Source: Galbitalea sp036271875 (GTDB lineage Bacteria; Actinomycetota; Actinomycetes; Actinomycetales; Microbacteriaceae). From it: DNA of 64,000 bases. The notes beneath the pieces are model-generated. The model did no database searches, was not told the origin of the DNA, and saw only the letters and a program-made list of their open reading frames with translations. Of this stretch, positions 8,555 through 16,562 are shown piece by piece. The stretch covers positions 117,983 through 181,982 of the forward strand of contig DATAZU010000010.1 in assembly GCA_036271875.1 (NCBI GenBank), given 5' to 3'. Each line of letters begins with the position of its first letter. The first letter of the stretch is position 1. Made by a program: the position numbers and the translations under genes.

Positions 8555-9443
8555 CGGCAGCAACGCGGGCAGGGTCGTCGTCATCGGCGACGCCCTCATC
8601 GACGAAATCCACCGGGAAGGCTCCGTCGACACGTTCGTCGGCGGCGCGGCGCTCAACGTTGCTGTTGGACTGTCTGTCCTAGGGATTCCCGCCACTCTGC
8701 TCGCCATGATCGGCGACGACGCCGACGGAGAGCGCATCCGCGCCTTCCTGACGGAACACGGCGTGACGCTCATTCCGACGATCGGTCCGAACGGCAGCTC
8801 GCGCGCGGTGTCCGACCGGGTCAATGGCGAGCCGGTCTACACATTCAACACGGCCGCGCAGCGCAGACGCGTCGAGTTCGGTGCCGCCGAACAGGAGGCG
8901 CTCGACGCCGCGCCGCTCGTTGCTGTCAGCTCATTCCCGTTCGATGACACGGCGCAAACGGCCGACCTCGTTCTCGCGGTCAAGGACCCGAAGACGCGGC
9001 TGGCCATCGATCCCAATCCTCGTGCCGGAATGCTGCACAACAGGGTCACGTTTCGCGACACGTTCGACCGGGTCGCCCAGAACACGCTCCTCGTCAAGGT
9101 GGGTGACGACGACTCCGCGCTCCTCTACGGGACCAACGTCGAGGAGTTGAGCGCGCGTCTTCTCGCGGACGGTACACCAACCGTGCTGGCGACGGCCGGC
9201 CGGCACGGCGCATCAGTTGAGACCGGCGGCGGAATCATGGCGACCGAGCCCGTCGCGGATCTGCCCGGTCCCGTGATCGACACGATGGGTGCCGGGGATG
9301 CGACGCTCGCGTCGGTCATCCAGTCGATCCTCGCCGACGGCTTTCCGGGTGACGCAGCATCGTGGCACACCGTCCTCACTCGCGCGATGAGCATCGCGGC
9401 CGCTACCTGCCGCAGCGAGGGCGCGCTCCTGCGCCTGCCCTAA
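8547..9443 (+). CDS. PfkB-family sugar kinase
   Basis: 298 residues. It has the family's first signature GGAALNVAVGLSVLG and the second as DTMGAGDATLAS, where the aspartate of GAGD is the catalytic base, plus the N-terminal strand VVVIGDALIDEI. GTG at 8547 has GGAGAG upstream at suitable distance; a TTG at 8538 is too close to it. The start overlaps the end of the repressor gene. A ketose made by the YihS-like isomerase is the natural substrate, giving a route of import, isomerisation and phosphorylation. Fructose is the default guess; sulfofructose cannot be ruled out by eye. Confidence 0.85.
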   Translation: MADGSNAGRVVVIGDALIDEIHREGSVDTFVGGAALNVAVGLSVLGIPATLLAMIGDDADGERIRAFLTEHGVTLIPTIGPNGSSRAVSDRVNGEPVYTFNTAAQRRRVEFGAAEQEALDAAPLVAVSSFPFDDTAQTADLVLAVKDPKTRLAIDPNPRAGMLHNRVTFRDTFDRVAQNTLLVKVGDDDSALLYGTNVEELSARLLADGTPTVLATAGRHGASVETGGGIMATEPVADLPGPVIDTMGAGDATLASVIQSILADGFPGDAASWHTVLTRAMSIAAATCRSEGALLRLP

Positions 9444-9494
9444 CTCCCGACCGCTCCCCCGCGTTTGCCCCCGTGCGGTGGCAAAAGGGATTCG

Positions 9495-9971
9495 CTAGTC
9501 GCCGAGGTGGCGCTGTGTACCCATCGCGCGGTCGGCCTCGCGCTTGTCCTGGCGCTCGCGCAGGGTCTGCCGCTTGTCGTATTCCTTCTTGCCCTTGGCG
9601 ACCGCGAGCTCCACCTTCGCTCGCCCGTCCAGGAAATACAGGCGCAGCGGAACCAGGGTGTATCCGCCCTCTTTGACCTTGTTGTGGATCTTTAAGATCT
9701 GCGCCTTGTGCAGGAGCAGCTTGCGCTTTCGACGAGGCGGATGATTGTTCCAGGAACCCTGGTTGAACTCGGGAATATGCACCGCATCCAGCCACGCCTC
9801 GCCGAACTCGACGAACGCGTAGCCGTCCACGAGGGATGCACGTCCAGCCCGCAGCGACTTCACCTCGGTCCCGGTGAGGACCAGCCCAGCCTCATAGGTA
9901 TCTTCGATGGTGTAGTCGTGGCGGGCTTTGCGATTGGTGGCGACGACTTTCTCGCCACGTTCCCTGGGCAC
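9495..9971 (-). CDS. smpB: SsrA-binding protein SmpB
   Basis: 158 residues, full length. Contains the oligonucleotide-binding barrel motifs ARHDYTIEDTYEAGLVLTGTEVKSLRAG and LVDGYAFVE, and the basic C-terminal tail (KGKKEYDKRQTLRERQDKREADR) that enters the mRNA channel. GTG start with AGGAG about 8 bases upstream. SmpB delivers tmRNA to stalled ribosomes. In many actinobacteria ssrA follows smpB directly; here the sugar cluster and PH-domain genes come between. Confidence 0.97.
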   Translation of the reverse strand: MPRERGEKVVATNRKARHDYTIEDTYEAGLVLTGTEVKSLRAGRASLVDGYAFVEFGEAWLDAVHIPEFNQGSWNNHPPRRKRKLLLHKAQILKIHNKVKEGGYTLVPLRLYFLDGRAKVELAVAKGKKEYDKRQTLRERQDKREADRAMGTQRHLGD

Positions 9972-10031
9972 GTTTGACTCCTGATTAGGTGTTCATCAGC
10001 AAAATGAACAGCCCATCAGCATAGCCGACAG

Positions 10032-10958
10032 TTAGACCTTGAGGTACCGGGAGATCGCAGCGCTCGCGGACAACGAAGCGAGCAGGATCCCCAGAACGAT
10101 CAGGATCGGCACGACCAGCCACGCGTCGGCAGGACCGATGAGCGTGGTCCCCGACAGGGCGGCCGATGTCCCGAGCACCCCCTGCACAAAAAACTGCACG
10201 ATCGCCACGATCGCTGCCCCGGCGAGCAGCGAGCCAATCAGTGCGGCGAAGACACCCTCCAGCACGAAGGGTGTCTGGATATATCGATTGGATGCGCCGA
10301 CCAGCCTCATGATCCCGATTTCGCGCCTTCGACTAAATGCACTGAGACGGATGGTCGTCGCGATCAGGAGTACCGCGGCAATGAGCATGAGCACGGCCAA
10401 ACTGACTGCCGCAATGCTCGCATTGTTCAGGACGGTGAAGATCTGGTCCAGGTACGCGCGTTGATCCTCGACATCCTGAACCCCGGAGAGGCTGGACGTG
10501 CCTTCGATGATGATCTCGGCCTGGCTCGGATCCTTGAGATTGATCCGATAACTCTCGTTGAGCATCGACGGCGTCGTGAAGGCAACCAAGGGGCTGTTCG
10601 AGAACTGCTGCTTGAAGTTCTTGTACGCCTCCTGGTGAGACTCGAACAGGATGCCGCCTGGCTTGATGTACGGGCCGAGCGTCGATGACTCCAGCTGCTT
10701 CTTGACGGCAGCGATCTCGGTGTCGCTCGCGGCGGCTCCATCGCAGTTGCCTGTGCTGTCGTCCGATGTGCAGAAGTAGATGGCGACCTGCGCGCGGTTG
10801 TACCAGTAGTCCTTCATCTGGCCGATCTGAAGTTGCATCAGGATCGCCATTCCAACGAACGTCAACGAGATGAATGTCACCAGAATGACCGAGATGACCA
10901 TGGCGACGTTGCGACGTAGACCCTGCCCCGCCTCGCTCATGACGAGTCCGAATCTCAT
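10032..10958 (-). CDS. ftsX: Cell division protein FtsX
   Basis: 308 residues with four membrane segments: one near the N terminus (MVISVILVTFISLTFVGMAI) and three in the C-terminal half. A large extracellular loop lies between the first two, carrying a CTSDDSTGNC stretch whose two cysteines may pair. FtsX with FtsE transmits signals to peptidoglycan hydrolases at division; in actinobacteria the partner is a RipC-type NlpC/P60 enzyme, not seen here. It overlaps the ftsE stop by ATGA. Confidence 0.95.
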   Translation of the reverse strand: MRFGLVMSEAGQGLRRNVAMVISVILVTFISLTFVGMAILMQLQIGQMKDYWYNRAQVAIYFCTSDDSTGNCDGAAASDTEIAAVKKQLESSTLGPYIKPGGILFESHQEAYKNFKQQFSNSPLVAFTTPSMLNESYRINLKDPSQAEIIIEGTSSLSGVQDVEDQRAYLDQIFTVLNNASIAAVSLAVLMLIAAVLLIATTIRLSAFSRRREIGIMRLVGASNRYIQTPFVLEGVFAALIGSLLAGAAIVAIVQFFVQGVLGTSAALSGTTLIGPADAWLVVPILIVLGILLASLSASAAISRYLKV

Positions 10959-11653
10959 GCGCTGCGCGCCTCCGAGTTGTAGCTTCCGCCGCGCTCATCC
11001 CGAACGATCTGACCGCTGATCAGTTCGACGACTCGCCGGCGCATTTGGTTGACGATGCCGGCGTCGTGCGTTGCCATCAGGACGGTCGTCCCGCCCATGT
11101 TGATCCGTTCGAGAAGCGTCATGATTCCAGCGGACGTTGCCGGGTCAAGATTTCCGGTCGGCTCATCCGCGAGCAGGATGGCCGGTTTGTTCACGATGGC
11201 GCGCGCAATCGCGACGCGCTGCTGCTCACCACCGGAGAGCTCGTGGGGGAATCGTCCGGTCTTGCCGCCGAGTCCAACCATTTTCAGCACATCCGGAACT
11301 GCCTCCTGGATGAAGCCCTTCGACTTGCCGATCACCTGCAGGCTGAACGCGACATTGTCGAAGACCGTCTTCTGCGGCAGCAGGCGGAAATCCTGGAAGA
11401 CGACTCCGAGGTTGCGACGGAAATACGGCACTCGCCGGTTCGGCATCGTATTGACATGCTGCCCGAGCACGTGGATGTTGCCCTTGGTCGGCCGTTCCTC
11501 ATTGAGAATCAGCCGCAGGAAGCTGGATTTGCCGGAGCCGGACGCCCCGACGAGAAAGACAAACTCACCCTTCAGAACCTCAAGCGTCACGCCGTTGAGG
11601 GCGGGTCTGGAAGTTCCTGGGTACGACTTGGATACTGCATCGAACCGAATCAT
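10955..11653 (-). CDS. ftsE: Cell division ATP-binding protein FtsE
   Basis: 232 residues, one ABC ATPase domain: Walker A GASGSGKSS, Q-loop VFQDFRLL, signature LSGGEQQRVAIARA, Walker B ILLADEPTGNLDP and switch histidine ATHD. It powers FtsX. ATG start; the gene ends in the ATGA overlap with ftsX. A 163-base gap with a strong hairpin separates it from prfB upstream, so it is probably a separate transcript. Confidence 0.97.
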   Translation of the reverse strand: MIRFDAVSKSYPGTSRPALNGVTLEVLKGEFVFLVGASGSGKSSFLRLILNEERPTKGNIHVLGQHVNTMPNRRVPYFRRNLGVVFQDFRLLPQKTVFDNVAFSLQVIGKSKGFIQEAVPDVLKMVGLGGKTGRFPHELSGGEQQRVAIARAIVNKPAILLADEPTGNLDPATSAGIMTLLERINMGGTTVLMATHDAGIVNQMRRRVVELISGQIVRDERGGSYNSEARSA

Positions 11654-11748
11654 GACGTTTACACCCTAGGGAGCGATCCGGCACCTCCTAGGAGCGACTC
11701 ACCTTGTTAGTGCTCTCGTCAGGTTGGCCTGCGCCACGCCTCCGATTG

Positions 11749-11810
11749 CGCGAGTTGCCCACTTCTGTCGCGTTATCGCGCCCTAATACTGCGGAAGTGG
11801 GCAACTCGCG
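11749..11810. terminator. 17-bp perfect hairpin downstream of prfB
   Basis: CGCGAGTTGCCCACTTC (11749-11765) is perfectly complementary to 11794-11810, leaving a 28-base loop. It begins 6 bases beyond the prfB stop codon and has no T-run, so it is either a non-canonical terminator or an RNA-stability element. Two comparable long-armed hairpins occur at 23080 and 45087. Confidence 0.55.
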
Positions 11811-11816
11811 AGAGAG

Positions 11817-12923
11817 CTAGTCCTTCGCGGACTTACGCCACTTGATGCCGGCGTTGATAAAGCCGTCGAGGTTGCCGTCGAAGACATCCGACGGATTGTT
11901 CACCTCGTACTCGGTGCGCAGGTCTTTGACCATCTGGTACGGCGCCAGGACGTAGCTGCGAATTTGATCGCCCCAACTCGCGGTAATCGTACCGGCGAGC
12001 TCCTTCTTCTGCGCTGCCTCCTGCTCGCGCTGCAACAACAGAAGCCGCGACTGGAGAACGCGCATCGCGGCCGCGCGGTTTTGGATCTGGCTCTTCTCGT
12101 TCTGCATGGAGACGACTGTGCCGGTCGGGAGGTGGGTGATACGCACGGCTGAATCGGTGGTGTTGACCGACTGACCACCGGGCCCGCTCGAGCGGAACAC
12201 GTCGACGCGGATGTCGTTCTCCGGTATCTCCACCTCACCCGCCGCCTCGATGAGCGGGATGACCTCGACGGCAGCGAAGCTGGTCTGCCGCTTGCCTGCC
12301 GAGTTGAAGGGGCTCATCCGAACCAGCCGGTGAGTGCCGGCTTCGACGCTGAGCGTGCCGAACGCGTATGGCGCATCCACCTCGAAGGTCGCCGACTTGA
12401 TCCCCGCCTCTTCCGCGTAGCTGGTATCCATGATCGTGACCGGATACTTGTGCTGCTCGGCCCAGCGCGTGTACATCCGCAGCAACATGTCGGCAAAGTC
12501 GGATGCATCCACTCCCCCGGCGCCCGCGCGAATCGTGATTACGGCCGGATGATCGTCGAACTCGCCATTCAGGAGCGTCTGCACCTCGAGGTCACCGAGC
12601 AGTGCCTGGATACTCGCAAGCTCTGCACGTGACTCGGCCGCCGCATCCGCATCCCCCTCGGAATTGGCCAACTCGACCAGCACCTCGAGGTCGTCGAGCC
12701 GAAGCTGGATGCTGTCAATGCGAGCGAGCTCTGACTGACGGTGGCTCAGCGCACTGGTGATTTTCTGCGCGTTCTCGGTGTCGTCCCAGAGGTCGGGCGC
12801 CCCCGCCTGCTCGCTGAGGCTCGCAATGTCGGCCTGCAGGCGTTCGACGCCGATAACCGATCGGATGTCCGCGAAGGTCGAGCGGAGGGCGGCAATATCC
12901 GCAGAGAAGTCGAGCTCGTCCAT
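11817..12923 (-). CDS. prfB: Peptide chain release factor 2
   Basis: 368 residues. It has the catalytic GGQ in SSGPGGQSVNTTDSAVRITHLPTG, and the RF2 stop-codon recognition tripeptide SPF in LVRMSPFNSAGKRQTSF. This separates it from RF1 (PxT). The coding frame is continuous from the ATG at 12923: the programmed +1 frameshift found in RF2 of enterobacteria is absent, as is usual for actinobacteria. It releases peptides at UGA and UAA. Confidence 0.97.
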   Translation of the reverse strand: MDELDFSADIAALRSTFADIRSVIGVERLQADIASLSEQAGAPDLWDDTENAQKITSALSHRQSELARIDSIQLRLDDLEVLVELANSEGDADAAAESRAELASIQALLGDLEVQTLLNGEFDDHPAVITIRAGAGGVDASDFADMLLRMYTRWAEQHKYPVTIMDTSYAEEAGIKSATFEVDAPYAFGTLSVEAGTHRLVRMSPFNSAGKRQTSFAAVEVIPLIEAAGEVEIPENDIRVDVFRSSGPGGQSVNTTDSAVRITHLPTGTVVSMQNEKSQIQNRAAAMRVLQSRLLLLQREQEAAQKKELAGTITASWGDQIRSYVLAPYQMVKDLRTEYEVNNPSDVFDGNLDGFINAGIKWRKSAKD

Positions 12924-12986
12924 ATCGGCGTCCAGCCTACCGGCGTTGACGAGAGGGTCCTTGTGACGGCGTACTGTTGATTAACG

Positions 12987-14249
12987 ATGAGCACCGAGGA
13001 ACTCCCGTTCAAGTGGAGTTCGATCGCACTTCCCGCCTTTCTGCCGACACTCCTGTTTTCCACGGGCGAGGGCGCGATCATCCCGATCATCCCGACCGTC
13101 GCGCACAGCATGGGCGCAACTCTGGCCATCGCCGGTCTCATCGCCTCGATGATTATGGTCGGCGAGGTGTTCGGCGACATCCCGAGCGGATGGCTGGTCG
13201 GCCGCGTCGGCGAACGGAGCGCGATGATCGGGGGCGCCTTCGTCGCAATCGGCGGTCTCGCGATCGCCACTTTCGCGCCGAATCCGCTCGTTCTCGGAAT
13301 CGGCATCGTCCTGGTCGGACTCGCGACTGCGGTCTTCGCCCTTGCCCGCCACGCTTTCATGACGAGTTACGTGCCCGAGCGATTCCGGGCCCGCGCGCTC
13401 TCGACTCTCGGAGGCACCTTCCGTGCGGGTTATTTCGTCGGCCCGTTCATCGCCGCGGGCGTTATCGCCTTGACCGGAAGCACCGTCGACGTGTTCTGGG
13501 TCGACATCGTCGGATGCCTGAGCGCGGCGATCGTGCTGCTCATCGTGAAGGATCCCACCGAGGCACTCGGCCTGGCGCGCGCAGCGCACGTTGCAAACGG
13601 TCGGATGCTGGATGCCGGGCGCGAGGAGGCAGCCGAGGAGACCCACGGCCTCTTCCGCACGGTCTTGGCAAACCGAGGAGTACTGCTACGGGTGGGTAGC
13701 GGCGCGGGATTGGTCGGCGCCATCCGCGCGAGCCGTCAGGTCATCCTGCCGTTGTGGGCGGTGAGCATCGGCGTAAGCGACTCCAACACGGCCATCATCA
13801 TCGGCATCGCGGGCGCGATCGACTTCGGCCTCTTCTATACCAGCGGCCAGATCATGGATCGCTGGGGTCGTCTGGCGAGCGCACTCCCCTGCATGATTGG
13901 GCTCGGCCTTGCGCACATCCTGCTCGCCGTCAGTTTCGGGCTTCCCGACCGCGTCGTCTGGTTCATCACCATCGCGATGTTCATGTCGCTGGCAAACGGG
14001 ATCGGCAGCGGCATCCTCATGACGCTCGGTGCCGATTTGGCCGACAAAGGCAACCCCGCGCCGTTCCTCGGTGCCTGGCGGTTCACCGGGGATGCCGGAA
14101 GCGCCGCAGCGCCAGTGCTGGTGTCTGTGCTGACCGGGCTGATTTCGATCGCCTTCGCCAGCGGCGTCATGGGCGTCATCGGTCTGATCGGTGCCGGCCT
14201 GCTGTTGCGCTACATTCCGCGCTATGTGCCGAGGGTTAGGCAGTCGTAG
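12987..14249 (+). CDS. MFS transporter
   Basis: 420 residues with about twelve hydrophobic segments in two halves. The loop between segments 2 and 3 has a weak MFS signature (GDIPSGWLVGRVGERSAM). The central cytoplasmic loop is rich in Ala and Glu (LDAGREEAAEETHGLF). It resembles drug or metabolite exporters; no substrate can be assigned. No clear ribosome binding site precedes the ATG and a TACTGT box lies 8 bases upstream, so a leaderless mRNA is possible. Its 3' end overlaps the convergent next gene by 14 bases. Confidence 0.8.
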   Translation: MSTEELPFKWSSIALPAFLPTLLFSTGEGAIIPIIPTVAHSMGATLAIAGLIASMIMVGEVFGDIPSGWLVGRVGERSAMIGGAFVAIGGLAIATFAPNPLVLGIGIVLVGLATAVFALARHAFMTSYVPERFRARALSTLGGTFRAGYFVGPFIAAGVIALTGSTVDVFWVDIVGCLSAAIVLLIVKDPTEALGLARAAHVANGRMLDAGREEAAEETHGLFRTVLANRGVLLRVGSGAGLVGAIRASRQVILPLWAVSIGVSDSNTAIIIGIAGAIDFGLFYTSGQIMDRWGRLASALPCMIGLGLAHILLAVSFGLPDRVVWFITIAMFMSLANGIGSGILMTLGADLADKGNPAPFLGAWRFTGDAGSAAAPVLVSVLTGLISIAFASGVMGVIGLIGAGLLLRYIPRYVPRVRQS

Positions 14250-14955
14250 ATGATTGCGGCCCGGTCGCGTCCGTAGGCCCGCTCGGGTCGGACGGGGCGC
14301 TCGAGTCCGGCAAATCGAGCGAGGACGTCGCGAACTTCTGCTGCAGGAAGCGGCTCTGGTCGCCGAGCGCATCCAGGTCCTTCGAGTAGACCGCTGCCCG
14401 GATCTTGCCCGCCTCGGTCGTGAGCAGGCCGAGCTGGTCGAGCAATTCGTCGTGGGCGCTCTTCTTGCCGGCAACCCGGGCGCTCATGGCATAGGTTGCC
14501 GGGATGTTGAGGTAGGTCTGCAGCGAGGTGGGGAGATAGTCGACGATCATCTGCTGCACCACGTGGCTCTGCTCCGGGGCGACGAGCAGGTCGTCCCACT
14601 TCGACACCACCTCGTCGAGGATATCCAGTAGCGCGGCCACCGACCCAACGACATCCGCACCGAGTCGCCCCGACTGGGTGGACACGGTCTTGCGAAGCGT
14701 GGCGAGCTGAGCCTTCAAATCGTCAGCGGATGCCGTCTCGCCGATCGCCAGCGTCAGATTCAGCCGGTCGCGCGGCCAGACGAGAGCACCCACCACATAC
14801 GCAGCAACAACGATCAGCGGCCAGAGCGGACCGAGGCCGATGGTGACCTCGAGCACGATTGCGCCGACCGCGAGCACGCAGCCGACACTGTTCTTCCCCG
14901 ACTCCAGCCACCGCCCGAAGCGCGACGCCCAGAATCCTCCGTTATTGGTAGCCAC
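14236..14955 (-). CDS. XpaC-like membrane protein of the TelA cluster
   Basis: 239 residues. Two adjacent membrane segments (about residues 22-60) are followed by a long helical region (DLKAQLATLRKTVSTQSGRLGADVVGSVAALLDILDEVVSKWDDL) and a Ser/Pro/Asp/Thr-rich tail (SSAPSDPSGPTDATGP). The layout resembles the XpaC (5-bromo-4-chloroindolyl phosphate hydrolysis) family, which commonly sits beside TelA genes. That assignment rests on layout and neighbourhood, not on a clear motif. Its start overlaps the 3' end of the vWA gene by 14 bases, so it is the last gene of the operon. Confidence 0.55.
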   Translation of the reverse strand: MATNNGGFWASRFGRWLESGKNSVGCVLAVGAIVLEVTIGLGPLWPLIVVAAYVVGALVWPRDRLNLTLAIGETASADDLKAQLATLRKTVSTQSGRLGADVVGSVAALLDILDEVVSKWDDLLVAPEQSHVVQQMIVDYLPTSLQTYLNIPATYAMSARVAGKKSAHDELLDQLGLLTTEAGKIRAAVYSKDLDALGDQSRFLQQKFATSSLDLPDSSAPSDPSGPTDATGPQSSTTA

Positions 14956-16561
14956 GGATCGCCTGGAATGCTGCGGTCAGGTCGCCGTTGCGCGCATCGA
15001 AGATCTGCCCGCCCGTCAGGTTTGCGATCGAGGTCAGCGCCTTAGTGTCGCCGTCACCGAAAAGCACCACGTACGCGGGAATCGCCTTGCCCGTTGCCCC
15101 GAGGGACTTGTAGTACGTCTGGAACTGGTTAGCGGAGATACCGCTGTTGTTCTCGCCGTCCGTCATCAGCACCACAGAGACAAAGGTATTCGGTCGGTCC
15201 TTCACGTCGCCAACGGCAATCTTGTACGCCTTCTTCAGCGACGAGTAGATCGACGTATTTCCGTCGGCCTCGAGTCCGTTGGTGAAGGCCTTGATCGTCT
15301 TGAAGGCGGCATTCTGTGTTGCACTCGTATCGCCGACTTCAACCGTCGTTGCGGCCCCCGGTTCGGTGTTGAACGGGATGAGCGTCACGCGTTCTCGATC
15401 CCGGAACTCCGCAAACGTGCCCGAAGTACTCGTATCGGCGCCCGCCAAATTCTTGAGCGCCTTTTGCAGTTCGCCGAGCCTCGTGCCATCCATTGATCCG
15501 GACGTGTCAAGCAGGAACACGGTCTGCGCGGGCGCGCGAACCTGATTGAGATACACCGAGATGAGCGAATTGACGACATCGACCTGGTTAGGAAACGGCG
15601 TCTCGAACAACACCGTGCTCGGGAAGATTTCGCCGGTCGGCACACCGGGCACCGCGGGGCGGCGGTGTGTCTGCTGAACAATCTCCTCCTGGATCTTCGG
15701 CGTCGTCAGCCAGTTGGTCAGTTTCGTGAACAGGGCACGTTTGGATGCGGCAGCCGAACTGAGCAGCGTGAGTGGGTAGTCGGCGGTAACAACGCCGTCG
15801 GTCGGACGGATGATCGTAAGCTGCTCGCCCTTCGGCTTCAGCCCAAGCAGCACCGACTCGTAGTTGATGATGCCGTCGACGGACGTCGGGTCAGCCGTGA
15901 ACTTCGTCGCGAGGAATCCGGATGAGCCTGCCGTCAGCTTTTGCCCCGAGAAGAAGCTCGTCAGTTGCGGCTCGACGCTCGTGATGTTCGCGGTCGTGAG
16001 TGCCGAGCCGGTTCCCGACAGCGCCGTCGCCACCGAGACAAGCGCGCTGAAACCCGAGTTGGATGCCGCCGGGTTCGTCATGCCATAGGTGAATTTCCCG
16101 GCAGCCGCCGCCTGAGCGATCTGCGCCCAGGTTGGCGGTTTCGTATCCCAGCCGAGGCTGTGGGCGATGTCCGACCGCAATCCGAACACCACCGGCGAGC
16201 TCATGATCTTGACGCTCGTGCTCGTCGCCGTCTCCGCTCCGGGCAGGAGCGCCAGGTAGCGGTTGTTCGGGAACCAGGTTGCATCGAACTTGCCCTTGGT
16301 CGAGCCGGATGCGACATCCTCGGTTCCGTCGATCGTGCCGATGTAACTCAGTTCGACATCGACGCCGATTGCTTTCTCAGCAGTCTTCAGGATCGGCACC
16401 ATGTCAGCGACCTCGCTCCCGGCGAGGACCCGAAGCACGGTTGGCCCGTTCTTCACGGTCGTCGACGAGCCGCCCGTCGGCGTGGATGACGACAGGCTAC
16501 ATCCAGACAGAACTAGGGCGGCTGCGGCGAGAACCGCGACAATGCCGAGACGACGACGCAT
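14942..16561 (-). CDS. Lipoprotein with solute-binding and vWA domains
   Basis: 539 residues. The lipoprotein signal is RRRLGIVAVLAAAALVLSGC. Residues of about 40-310 resemble an extracellular solute-binding domain (VLRVLAGSEVADMVPIL, FDATWFPNNRYL, INYESVLLGL). Residues of about 345-530 form a von Willebrand A domain with an intact MIDAS: DTSGSM at 352-357, a conserved Thr in GNTSIYSSL and MTDGENNSG. ATG at 16561 is chosen: it follows the telA stop at once (TAACATG) and gives a clean signal peptide. The two domains suggest a surface protein that binds a ligand or metal and presents it. Ligand unknown. Confidence 0.82.
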   Translation of the reverse strand: MRRRLGIVAVLAAAALVLSGCSLSSSTPTGGSSTTVKNGPTVLRVLAGSEVADMVPILKTAEKAIGVDVELSYIGTIDGTEDVASGSTKGKFDATWFPNNRYLALLPGAETATSTSVKIMSSPVVFGLRSDIAHSLGWDTKPPTWAQIAQAAAAGKFTYGMTNPAASNSGFSALVSVATALSGTGSALTTANITSVEPQLTSFFSGQKLTAGSSGFLATKFTADPTSVDGIINYESVLLGLKPKGEQLTIIRPTDGVVTADYPLTLLSSAAASKRALFTKLTNWLTTPKIQEEIVQQTHRRPAVPGVPTGEIFPSTVLFETPFPNQVDVVNSLISVYLNQVRAPAQTVFLLDTSGSMDGTRLGELQKALKNLAGADTSTSGTFAEFRDRERVTLIPFNTEPGAATTVEVGDTSATQNAAFKTIKAFTNGLEADGNTSIYSSLKKAYKIAVGDVKDRPNTFVSVVLMTDGENNSGISANQFQTYYKSLGATGKAIPAYVVLFGDGDTKALTSIANLTGGQIFDARNGDLTAAFQAIRGYQ

Positions 16562-16562
16562 G

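Noticed and set aside
2952..9443. A complete sulfoquinovose degradation cluster
   Set aside because: Isomerase, kinase and importer fit, but aldolase, sulfoquinovosidase and sulfolactate or sulfolactaldehyde enzymes are absent. Only the weaker claim of an aldose-ketose-kinase route is made.
11817..12923. Programmed frameshift in prfB
   Set aside because: The frame is continuous and no in-frame UGA with slippery CUU lies near codon 25.
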